Below the pieces are notes generated by a model, which made no database searches, had not been told where the DNA came from, and saw only the letters and a program-made list of their open reading frames with translations. Of a stretch of 12,227 nt of DNA, positions 1-6,255 are shown in pieces; the stretch's first letter is position 1; each line of letters begins with the position of its first letter. The stretch is from Planctomycetales bacterium (GTDB lineage Bacteria > Planctomycetota > Phycisphaerae > SM23-33). The DNA is taken from NCBI GenBank assembly GCA_030673005.1, contig DAOVFI010000045.1, positions 1 to 12,227 on the forward strand, given 5' to 3'. A program made the translations under genes and the position numbers.

Positions 1-1
1 G

Positions 2-1471
2 TGGAACTCGCTTTCCTGGCGGCGCGACGCACTTGTGTCGCTACCGGTCAAAGGCCGGACCTGCCGGGTCGTCGATGACGGTGGAAACGACCTGCCCTGC
101 CAGGTCGTCGGAAAGGGGCGAAACCGCCGGATTTTAGCGGCAGTGTCGGATATCCCGTCGGTCGGCTGCAAGACGATAGAACTCCTGCCGAGCAAGTCCG
201 CGCTCGGTCCCTCGCACTTCGTAATGGACAAATTGAAGAACATGGGTGGCACGGTCAAGCGGAACGAAGTGGAGCTTGGCCGTGTTTTCGCTCAGCCGGG
301 TGGCACAGTCAAGCCCAACGAAGTGAGGCTTGACTGTGGGAGCAGCGAACACGGCCAAGTCTTCGACTTGACCGTGCCACCCATCATTTCGGGTGTTACA
401 GAGTACTCGCCGGTTACGGTGCGAGCGTCGCGCGGCGGGATCGTCATGGAAAACGAACACCTCCGCCTGCGGATCGACAAGCGGGGCGAGATCTCGCAGT
501 TGCTGGACAAGGACGCCGGCCGGCGGTTGGTAAAGGGCGGCGAGGCTGTGAATCGTCTGGAACTCTATCGCGACAACCCCGGCGCGTGGGACGCCTGGGA
601 TATCGATCAGCCGTACAAGACCACGCCCGTTCGCATCGGCCCGGCCCGGCAGGTCGAAGTAATCGCGGACGGACCTCTGGAAGCGCGCGTGGCCGTTGCC
701 CGCAAGGTCGGGCGATCAGACCTGTATCAGGAAATCGTCCTCCGCGCCGGTTCGCGCCGGATCGACTTCGAGACCCGCGTCGATTGGCGCGAAACGCATC
801 GGCTCCTGAAGGCGGCGTTCCCTGTCGATCTCTCTTCCGCGACGCTGCGCGGTGAGATTCAGTTCGGTTACGTCGAGCGCCCCACGCACCGCAACACCGA
901 ATTCGAGAAGGCCCGTTACGAATGGCCCGCGCAGAAATGGGCCGATTTGAGCGAGGCTCATTACGGCGTCGCCGTTCTGAACGATTGCAAGTACGGTTAC
1001 GACATACTGGACGGCGTTTTGCGTCTGAGTCTGCTGCGAGCGCCGGTCGCGCCGGACGGCCAGGCCGACAAGGGCGAACACGCCTTCACTTACGCCCTGC
1101 TGGTACACAACTGCGGCTTCGCCGAAAGCGGCGTCGTCCGAGCCGCTTATGAACTCAACGCCCCTGTTACTGTTGAGACGGGCCGATGCGCAGGCGGGGA
1201 GTATTCTCTCCTTCAGGTTTCAGGCGGCACGGTTGTTGTCGATACTGTCAAAATCGCCGAAGACGGCGACGACCTGATCGTCCGGCTGTATGAATCCGCC
1301 GGCGGCGCGGCGAAAATACGCCTAAGAGTCGCCGTACCCGTAAAAGACGCCTCCGAGTGCGACATGCTGGAAACGCCAGGGCGGAAACTGCGAGTAAGCA
1401 AAGACAATGCGGTAACTCTGGCCTTCAGGGCATTTGAGATCAAGACGATCCGCTTCGCCTGCGAAAAGTAA
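2..1471 (+). CDS. Alpha-mannosidase, GH38 family, C-terminal part (5' end outside window)
   Basis: Glycosyl hydrolase family 38 enzymes remove alpha-linked mannose from glycans. Only the part after the catalytic domain is visible. The frame is open to the left edge and begins WNSLSWRRDALVSLP, matching the 'N-x-L-S-W-x-R' strand that opens the beta-sandwich region of GH38 proteins, so the GTG at 35 is probably internal rather than the start. Further family marks are MENEHLRLRIDKRGEISQLLDKDAGRRL (around 446-530), the Asp/Trp-rich stretch GAWDAWDIDQPYK, and a C-terminus ending FRAFEIKTIRF, which resembles the usual 'PFEIKTL' end. About 490 residues are present; full GH38 proteins are usually 800-1100. 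Between the linker strand (SDIPSVGCKTIELLP) and MENEHL lie roughly 85 residues where relatives usually have far fewer; 46 of these are encoded by a palindromic repeat element at 245-381. No upstream signal is visible. The family call is firm; substrate and activity of the repeat-bearing protein are unknown. Confidence 0.88.
   Translation, partial: WNSLSWRRDALVSLPVKGRTCRVVDDGGNDLPCQVVGKGRNRRILAAVSDIPSVGCKTIELLPSKSALGPSHFVMDKLKNMGGTVKRNEVELGRVFAQPGGTVKPNEVRLDCGSSEHGQVFDLTVPPIISGVTEYSPVTVRASRGGIVMENEHLRLRIDKRGEISQLLDKDAGRRLVKGGEAVNRLELYRDNPGAWDAWDIDQPYKTTPVRIGPARQVEVIADGPLEARVAVARKVGRSDLYQEIVLRAGSRRIDFETRVDWRETHRLLKAAFPVDLSSATLRGEIQFGYVERPTHRNTEFEKARYEWPAQKWADLSEAHYGVAVLNDCKYGYDILDGVLRLSLLRAPVAPDGQADKGEHAFTYALLVHNCGFAESGVVRAAYELNAPVTVETGRCAGGEYSLLQVSGGTVVVDTVKIAEDGDDLIVRLYESAGGAAKIRLRVAVPVKDASECDMLETPGRKLRVSKDNAVTLAFRAFEIKTIRFACEK
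245..381. repeat. Palindromic repeat element inserted in frame in the mannosidase gene
   Basis: The 137-bp stretch is bounded by perfect 15-bp inverted arms, GGTGGCACGGTCAAG (245-259) and its complement (367-381); the complementarity runs three more bases outward on each side, to 242 and 384. Nested inside are CTTGGCCGTG (275-284) pairing with 350-359, and CACAGTCAAG (304-313) pairing with 329-338, so the whole element can fold into one long interrupted hairpin. The left arm is repeated almost exactly at 299-313. A related element lies at 2414-2515 with the same outer arms and the same CTTGGCCGTG/CACGGCCAAG inner arms. It is translated in frame as GGTVKRNEVELG...DLTVPP. It encodes no protein of its own and looks like a MITE-like or REP-like dispersed element. 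Confidence 0.85.
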
Positions 1472-1512
1472 TGAGGTGTGTGGTGTAGCAAGCCCCCGCT
1501 TTAGCGGGCCTG

Positions 1513-1528
1513 CCTGCCTGCAGGCAGG
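1513..1528. repeat. CCTGCCTGCAGGCAGG perfect palindrome
   Basis: This is a perfect 16-bp palindrome directly after the left CCCGCTTTAGCGGG hairpin. Related CTGCCTG/CAGGCAG palindromes occur at 2478-2492, 9469-9490 and 9591-9602, so it belongs to a dispersed family in this genome. Confidence 0.8.
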
Positions 1529-1551
1529 GGTACACAATGGAAATTTATAGC

Positions 1552-1606
1552 CCCCCATTTTCTCCCTTTCCCGTCCCTTCGGGACGGGAAAGGGAGAAAA
1601 TGGGGG
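1552..1606. repeat. Perfect 26-bp hairpin with 3-nt loop
   Basis: Arms 1552-1577 and 1581-1606 are perfectly complementary at all 26 positions around the loop TTC. The stem begins with five C:G pairs, has an A/T-rich segment (ATTTTCTC) and ends in GTCCC/GGGAC at the loop. There is no T-run after either side, so it is not a classical intrinsic terminator, although so strong a stem 80 bases past the mannosidase stop could still protect the mRNA 3' end or slow the polymerase. The two arms are free of mismatches, which suggests recent origin or active maintenance. Confidence 0.9.
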
Positions 1607-1701
1607 TGGGCGCTAGAACCTCAATCACCCCCGCTAAAGCGGGGGCCTGTTACAAAACCTCGCAGGATGGTACCAACACTTACTTACATCTGAACGGTTA
1701 C

Positions 1702-1747
1702 TTTTTTTACTTCGTAATTCGAAATTCCCCGTTCATTATTCGAAATT
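1702..1747. repeat. AT-rich TTCGAAATT repeats
   Basis: The run TTTTTTTACTTCG is followed by TAATTCGAAATTCC and then ATTATTCGAAATTC, two spaced copies of TTCGAAATT. A shortened version of the same block (TTTTTTACTTCGAAATTTG) occurs at 9448-9466, next to another CTGCCTG palindrome. The shared block in two unrelated intergenic regions marks a dispersed repeat. Confidence 0.55.
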
Positions 1748-1874
1748 CTTTTTTTATCCCCTTCATCACTGTGAAGGGACCGACCAAAACATCCTCTATT
1801 GCAAACGGTTGAAGTGTTACAAAAAAATGACGATAAACCCCCTCTGTGCCTGCCCTCGCTTCTATGAAATCCGT

Positions 1875-2075
1875 TCAGGACTGATACTCCAGCATCTTAT
1901 GGAGATGCGACGGCACAAAATTATTTACGCTGGCCAGGTATCCGAGAATGGCGTTTTCAAGGTTTTCCCTGGCCTGCTGGGCCGTCCTTCCGGTGGAGAT
2001 GCAGCCCGGTAACGACAGACATGCGGCAGTGAAATCGCCGTTGTCGTTACGCCGCAACTCTACAGATAACTTCAT
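1875..2075 (-). CDS. HicB-like antitoxin family protein (orphan)
   Basis: This small 66-residue protein begins MKLSVELRRNDNGDFTAACLSLPGC and continues ISTGRTAQQARENLENAILGYL. This is the HicB / UPF0150 fold signature: a first strand, 'G-x-[FY]-x-A-x-C-x-x-L-P-G-C', then 'S-x-G-x-T-x-x-x-A-x-x-N' and a helix. In the family such proteins bind and neutralise the HicA mRNA interferase. The start is ATG at 2073-2075 with a good Shine-Dalgarno (AGGTG, about 6 nt upstream on the minus strand). At 66 residues it is the short form, without an obvious C-terminal DNA-binding domain. No hicA-like frame is seen on either side, so it is an orphan here; it may act with a toxin elsewhere or do something else. 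A strong promoter candidate lies 130 bp upstream. The family call is good, the antitoxin role is inferred. Confidence 0.8.
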   Translation of the reverse strand: MKLSVELRRNDNGDFTAACLSLPGCISTGRTAQQARENLENAILGYLASVNNFVPSHLHKMLEYQS

Positions 2076-2206
2076 CTCTCACCTCACCTTATACTACCGA
2101 CAAAATCCCAAACATTACACATGAACAAACCCCGTATCAAAGTGAACGGTATTGTTTATTAAGCAATATCTAAAGCATTTCCAAACCGCCCGACGTGACA
2201 AGCATC

Positions 2207-2236
2207 ATTATAGTACATTGTCAAGGATGATGTCAA
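2207..2236 (-). promoter_or_regulatory. Consensus sigma-70-type promoter for the hicB-like gene
   Basis: On the minus strand TTGACA (2231-2236) and TATAAT (2207-2212) are both perfect consensus hexamers with an 18-bp spacer. Transcription would start near 2200 and give a leader of about 125 nt before the hicB-like ATG. A second TTGACA lies inside the spacer (2219-2224), exactly 12 bp from the first, which could be a regulatory direct repeat or chance. A T-run just right of the -35 on the plus strand (A-run on the minus strand) could act as an UP element. Confidence 0.6.
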
Positions 2237-2413
2237 GTTTTTTTTCGCCCCGTGAAGGTCGAGCGGTATCGGTGCTCATGTCCCGGATTTGGCGAGCCGG
2301 GCGAGTTGCTTGTTGCGGCAATGCAGAAAAAGGTTTTTTTATGGGAAACTGTTATCCACTTGCCCGGTTTAAAGTGTTACTTATTATGTTTAACGCCTGA
2401 TTTGATTAATGTA

Positions 2414-2515
2414 GGTGGCACGGTCAAGAAAGAAGACTTGGCCGTGGTGCAGCGACCTCACGGCCAAGCCTCACTTCCTGCCTGTCGGCAGGAAGTGAGG
2501 CTTGACCGTGCCACC
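2414..2515. repeat. Second copy of the GGTGGCACGGTCAAG palindromic element
   Basis: The 102-bp element has perfect 15-bp outer arms (2414-2428 and 2501-2515), identical to those of the copy at 245-381. Inside are two further hairpins: CTTGGCCGTG (2437-2446) with 2459-2468, and a 14-bp perfect stem 2469-2482 with 2487-2500 around the loop TGTC. This gives a three-way-junction shape. The second stem can extend by 4 bp at the cost of the other two, so the structures compete. The 14-bp stem carries the CTGCCTG-type palindrome. It shares GAAGTGAGGCTTGAC with the copy in the mannosidase gene. Confidence 0.88.
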
Positions 2516-2537
2516 AATACTCAGCAATTTATGCATA

Positions 2538-2753
2538 ATGGATTACCAGCCTCTTATTTCGGTTGGTTCCGTAGGAAATTATCTTGATGAATGGATCGTC
2601 ATCGATTACTTTGCCGGATGTATCGGCAGCCTTGTCCTTTTCAATATAATTGAACTCGTAGTTTGCAGCATCTTTATTGATGGGTTTTTAAATTTTTCGC
2701 GCGAAGCGAATCGTAGAGTTTTACGAAAATACCTGTCGGCAGACCGAGCGTGA
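2538..2753 (+). pseudogene. Short membrane ORF, possible relic of a signal peptidase II-like gene
   Basis: A 71-residue frame reads MDYQPLISVGSVGNYLDEWIVIDYF and continues through a hydrophobic stretch, SLVLFNIIELVVCSIFI, to a basic tail. The order GN-x-x-D, then [VI]-[VI]-D-[FY], then FN-x-x-[D/E] recalls the C-terminal half of LspA (GNLIDR...VVDF...FNxADS). However, the spacings are 3 residues short in both intervals, the second catalytic Asp would be Glu, and LspA is normally about 160 residues. The palindromic element ends 23 bases before the ATG. No good ribosome site is seen. It may be a decayed fragment, a small membrane protein or a chance frame; I place little weight on it. Confidence 0.25.
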
Positions 2754-2763
2754 AACAGAATCC

Positions 2764-2792
2764 TTGCCGATTGCGCAGGTTAATTGTATCAA
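2764..2792 (+). promoter_or_regulatory. Weak promoter candidate for the opp operon
   Basis: TTGCCG (2764-2769) and TATCAA (2787-2792) are separated by 17 bp, with 4 of 6 consensus matches each. A start near 2799 would leave a leader of about 20-25 nt before the first opp gene. It is only a candidate based on position and hexamer match. Confidence 0.25.
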
Positions 2793-2820
2793 GAGTAGTT
2801 GAAAAGGATGTGAAAGACGT

Positions 2821-5800
2821 GTGATGAAACTGAAGTCGGTTGGAAAGAATTTTCTTCGATTGGCCGGGGCCGCTGTTGCCTTTGCGGTCTTCTTGGTATT
2901 GGCGGCGATGGTGGTCAAGCCGGACCTCTCCAGGAAACCGCCGTCTTACACCCAGGAGGAGATTGACGCTGCCGACAAGTCCCGCGAGACAATTCTGGAT
3001 CAGAAGAACCCGCCGAGACTCCAGGTCGATGTGGATTATTCGGAAGGCAAATCGGCGCCGTGGTATCCCAAGGGCGAATCGCCGATACTGGCCGATCTGA
3101 TTAAGGATGTCAAACTCCCGCCTTACGAGGACGAAGCGGCACTGAACGCAACCCTGGCGGAACTGGCCAAAGAAGGCAAACTCCCGCCGGTGGCCGAACG
3201 CGTCGGTCCCGAACCCTGCGTGATAAGGGGCATCGACGGTATCGGCAAACACGGGGGGACCTGGATTCGCGGCGCCACCGCCAGGGACGAATTATACATA
3301 ATAACCTACCGGCTGGCGTATCTTGCCTTCCTTCGCTTCTCGCCTCAGGGATACCCGCTCGTCCCGCACTTCGCCAAGAGTTACTCGGTCTCGCCGGACA
3401 ACAAGGAGTTCACCTTTACTCTCCGCAAAGGGGTCAGATGGTCCGACGGCCACCCGTTCACAGCCGACGACATCATGTACTGGTGGGAACACGAAACCAA
3501 CGATAAGTCGCTTAACGCCGCCCCGCTCGGGATGATGAAGATACGCGACAAGTATGGTTATGTCGAGAAACTGGGGAAATACAAGATCAGGTTCGTCTTC
3601 CCTTACCCCAACGGGTTGTTCCTTTCCAAGGCGGCTACGTACGAATGCAAAAAGATGCTCAACAGCCCGAAGCATTTCCTGAAGAAGTACCATCCCAAAA
3701 TCGGCGACCAGGAGTTGATAGAGCGGTACATGAAGTCGCGGAAACTCCCCAGTAAGACAGCCGTCTATAGGGACGTCAGGGACGGGCTTAATACCGAGCA
3801 TCCGCGCTTGTGGCCCTGGCTGTATCGCACCTACAAGCCCGATATGCCCCAGAGTGTCGTTCGCAATCCCTATTACTGGGTGGTGGACCCGCAAGGCAAC
3901 CAGTTGCCATACGTGGATCGCATTCTGTTTCATCATAAGTCGAACGATATGATAGCGATGATGGCCGCCGAGGGCGGCATAACGATGCAGAAGCGTAACA
4001 TCTACTTCAAGGATTACGAACTGCTGATGGAGCGGCGGAAAGAAGGCAACTATGACATCTACCACTGGTATCCGGGCATTCGAAGCCGTTACCTCATCAA
4101 CCCCAATATAAATCTTTACATCGATCCGGACAAGCCGGAGACCCGCCTCAAGCACGAATTGCTCAATGACAAACGATTCCGCCAGGCGCTGTCGGTTGCC
4201 ATCAATCGCCAGCCGATAATCGACGCCGAGTTCAACGGCGTCGGTGAGGCGGCCCAGGCGGGTCCCGGACCGGGGACGTACTTCTACAACGAGAATTTCT
4301 ACAAGAGTTACACTGATTACGACACTGATAAGGCCAACAAACTGCTGGACGAAATAGGTCTGACCGAGAGGGACTTCGAAGGTTTCCGGAAGTTCAAAGA
4401 CGGATCGCGGATGACTTTTTTCCTGTACTACTGCAGCTGGACGGGCGTAGGGCCAGGGCAGTTCGTCGTCGATGACTGGGCAAAGGTCGGCGTTCGGGTG
4501 ATATTGCGTGAGCGGGCCGACGCGCTGTACGGCGTGGAAAAGCAAGCGCGGGTGCACGACTTCAACGTCTTCGACGGCGGCCCGTATCTCCCGCCGATAT
4601 CGCACAACATACTCGTGGGGAATCCGTATGCCATGGGGTACCATCGCTGGTTAGGCAAGGGAGGGCTTTATGGCGACCCGGAGGCCAAATCAATCGGCTG
4701 CATAGAGCCGCCGGTGGGACACCCGCTGCGAAAGTGCATGGAGTTAATCGCAGAAGCCTCAACAAAAAGCGACCCGGCCGAGCAGAAAAAATTCTACGAC
4801 GAAGCCTTCGAGATCGCAGCCGAGAACGTCTGGACGATTAATGTATCGACCCACCCGCCGGACCTGGCGGTGGTCAAGAACGGCTTCAGGAACGTTCCGC
4901 GGGATATGGTTGCGTCGTTCACCTTCCTGACCCCCGGAAACGGTGCGATCGAGACGTTCTACTTCGAGAATCCTAAAGACACACCCGGTGCGATCAAACG
5001 GATAAAGCACGGCATAATGAATATTACCCCTCGCCCCGGGACTCCTGCGGCGGTCGCAGCCGCCAAGTCGGACGGCGTAACCTTCGGCAGGATTATCCGT
5101 ATCATAGTTATCGGCATAGGTATTTGCCTGGTGATTATGGTAGCCCTCAGGCATCCCTACATTGCACGCCGACTTTTAATAATGATTCCCACCCTGCTGG
5201 TCATTTCGATAATCGTCTTTGTGGTCATACAGCTTCCGCCGGGCGATTATGTTACCACTAAAATAATACAACTTGAAATGTCCGGAGACAAAGTCGATAT
5301 CCAGAAACTGGAAGAGATCAGGGACTACTTCCACCTCGAAGAGCCTATGACCACGCGCTATGCCCGCTGGCTGGGGCTGGTGTGGTTCACCACACGCGAG
5401 GAAAAGCAAATTACTCTCAAAGAAGCGAGTTGGCCGTTCGGCTGGATACGGGAATGGTACAAAGCGCGCGACGAAAGGGATGCGGGCCTGCTCCAGGGCA
5501 ACATGGGCCGGAGCATGGCGGAAATGAAGAGCGTCAACGAACTCATCGGCGACCGGATACTGCTGACGTTTCTGATCTCGCTGGGAACGATCCTGTTCAC
5601 CTGGGCCATCGCGGTGCCGATAGGCATATACTCTGCCGTCAAACAATACTCTGTGGGCGATTATGTATTTACGTTCGTCGGCTTTATCGGGATGTGCATA
5701 CCCGGTTTCCTTTTGGCGCTGGTGCTGATGTACATGGCGCACGAGTTGTTCGGCGTCAGCGGGTTCGGTCTGTTCTCCGCCCACTACGGCGCCCAGCCGG

Positions 5801-6255
5801 AGTGGACGTGGGGTAAATTCGTCGATCTTCTCAAACATATCTGGGTGCCGGTGATAATTATGGGCGTGGGCGGCACTGGCGGGATGATCCGTGTTATGCG
5901 GGGCAACCTGCTGGATGAACTCAAAAAACCATACGTAGTAACGGCCCGCGCCAAAGGCGTTCGCCCGATGAAACTCCTGCTGAAATATCCCGTGCGACTG
6001 GCCCTGAACCCGTTCATTTCCGGCATCGGGGGGATTTTCCCCACGCTTGTCTCCGGCGGGGCGATCGTTGCGATGGTGCTGGGATTGGCGACGGTCGGAC
6101 CAATGATGCTCGATGCGCTGATGACAGAGGACATGTTCCTGGCCGGGTCCATGCTGATGGTGCTGAGTATGCTGGGCGTGCTGGGGACGCTGGTGAGCGA
6201 CCTGCTGCTGCTATGGCTTGATCCGCGGATTCGTTTCAAGAGAGGTGCTCGATGA
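2821..6255 (+). CDS. Oligopeptide-type ABC transporter: substrate-binding protein fused to OppB/DppB permease
   Basis: One 1144-residue chain carries two parts usually made separately. Residues 13-33 form an N-terminal membrane anchor with no lipobox cysteine. Residues about 130-715 are a family-5 solute-binding domain: GKHGGTWIR near 142, PLVPHFAKSYSVSPDNKEFTFTLRKGVRWSDGHPFTADDI near 180-220, and DKRFRQALSVAINR near 450. Residues 757-777 are an extra helix. Residues 780-1144 are a DppB-type permease: HPYIARRLLIMIPTLLVISIIVF, then PPGDY, five later membrane segments (about 914-940, 948-979, 1006-1026, 1067-1100, 1105-1135) and the EAA loop at about 1034-1065 that docks the ATPases. Anchor (in to out), outside receptor, extra helix (out to in) and basic RHPYIARR inside give a consistent topology. 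GTG 2821 or ATG 2824 must be the start, because a stop lies in frame at 2800-2802; ribosome site AAAGG at 2803-2807 is modest. It overlaps oppC by ATGA. The ligand is inferred to be peptide-like, but family-5 receptors also bind sugars and nickel. Confidence 0.92.
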   Translation: MMKLKSVGKNFLRLAGAAVAFAVFLVLAAMVVKPDLSRKPPSYTQEEIDAADKSRETILDQKNPPRLQVDVDYSEGKSAPWYPKGESPILADLIKDVKLPPYEDEAALNATLAELAKEGKLPPVAERVGPEPCVIRGIDGIGKHGGTWIRGATARDELYIITYRLAYLAFLRFSPQGYPLVPHFAKSYSVSPDNKEFTFTLRKGVRWSDGHPFTADDIMYWWEHETNDKSLNAAPLGMMKIRDKYGYVEKLGKYKIRFVFPYPNGLFLSKAATYECKKMLNSPKHFLKKYHPKIGDQELIERYMKSRKLPSKTAVYRDVRDGLNTEHPRLWPWLYRTYKPDMPQSVVRNPYYWVVDPQGNQLPYVDRILFHHKSNDMIAMMAAEGGITMQKRNIYFKDYELLMERRKEGNYDIYHWYPGIRSRYLINPNINLYIDPDKPETRLKHELLNDKRFRQALSVAINRQPIIDAEFNGVGEAAQAGPGPGTYFYNENFYKSYTDYDTDKANKLLDEIGLTERDFEGFRKFKDGSRMTFFLYYCSWTGVGPGQFVVDDWAKVGVRVILRERADALYGVEKQARVHDFNVFDGGPYLPPISHNILVGNPYAMGYHRWLGKGGLYGDPEAKSIGCIEPPVGHPLRKCMELIAEASTKSDPAEQKKFYDEAFEIAAENVWTINVSTHPPDLAVVKNGFRNVPRDMVASFTFLTPGNGAIETFYFENPKDTPGAIKRIKHGIMNITPRPGTPAAVAAAKSDGVTFGRIIRIIVIGIGICLVIMVALRHPYIARRLLIMIPTLLVISIIVFVVIQLPPGDYVTTKIIQLEMSGDKVDIQKLEEIRDYFHLEEPMTTRYARWLGLVWFTTREEKQITLKEASWPFGWIREWYKARDERDAGLLQGNMGRSMAEMKSVNELIGDRILLTFLISLGTILFTWAIAVPIGIYSAVKQYSVGDYVFTFVGFIGMCIPGFLLALVLMYMAHELFGVSGFGLFSAHYGAQPEWTWGKFVDLLKHIWVPVIIMGVGGTGGMIRVMRGNLLDELKKPYVVTARAKGVRPMKLLLKYPVRLALNPFISGIGGIFPTLVSGGAIVAMVLGLATVGPMMLDALMTEDMFLAGSMLMVLSMLGVLGTLVSDLLLLWLDPRIRFKRGAR

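Larger units (their letters stand above)
1493..1645. repeat. Composite inverted repeat built from two opposed CCCGCTTTAGCGGG-type copies
   Basis: The left copy, CCCCCGCTTTAGCGGG (1493-1508), forms a hairpin (CCCGCT / AGCGGG). The right copy at 1628-1645, CCCCCGCTAAAGCGGGGG, is the same repeat in the opposite orientation. Together they enclose the CCTGCCTGCAGGCAGG palindrome and the 26-bp hairpin. This arrangement resembles paired REP units or a small non-autonomous element. The function is unknown. Confidence 0.7.
1472..1874. other. Repeat-rich intergenic region
   Basis: This is non-coding DNA between the mannosidase gene and the hicB-like gene. It holds, in order, a hairpin repeat (1493-1508), a palindrome (1513-1528), a 26-bp perfect hairpin (1552-1606), an inverted copy of the first repeat (1628-1645) and AT-rich TTCGAAATT repeats (1702-1747). 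It also contains a small hairpin with arms CCCTTCA/TGAAGGG (1759-1765 and 1772-1778). No T-run follows any of these stems on the strand where it would be needed, so none is a clear intrinsic terminator. The short open frames crossing it run through the palindromes and resemble no protein I recognise. Confidence 0.7.
2076..2820. other. Intergenic region between the hicB-like gene and the opp operon
   Basis: From left to right it holds a roughly 125-nt leader for the minus-strand hicB-like gene, its promoter candidate (2207-2236), about 170 bases with no recognisable gene (2240-2413), the palindromic element at 2414-2515, a short membrane ORF (2538-2753) and a weak promoter candidate for the opp operon (2764-2792). 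The open frames crossing 2152-2587 run through the repeat element and look like chance. Confidence 0.6.

Noticed and set aside
35..37. GTG at 35 as the true start of the mannosidase gene
   Set aside because: The frame is open to the left edge and the upstream residues WNSLSWRRDA fit the GH38 pattern, so the gene continues outside the window.
245..381. CRISPR-like repeats
   Set aside because: The repeated units are inverted and nested, not direct repeats with regular spacers, and no cas gene is present.
1751..1778. Hairpin CCCTTCA/TGAAGGG beside a T-run as a terminator
   Set aside because: The T-run precedes the stem on the plus strand and becomes an A-run after it on the minus strand, so it fits a terminator on neither strand.
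1537..1812. 91-residue plus-strand frame across the large hairpin
   Set aside because: Its translation is just the palindromes and AT-rich repeats read as protein (PFSPFPVPSG..., NSPFIIRNSFF), with no support as a gene.
3292..4644. 450-residue open frame on the minus strand opposite the substrate-binding domain
   Set aside because: The plus strand carries unmistakable family-5 receptor motifs, while the minus-strand translation shows no motif and no ribosome site was evident.
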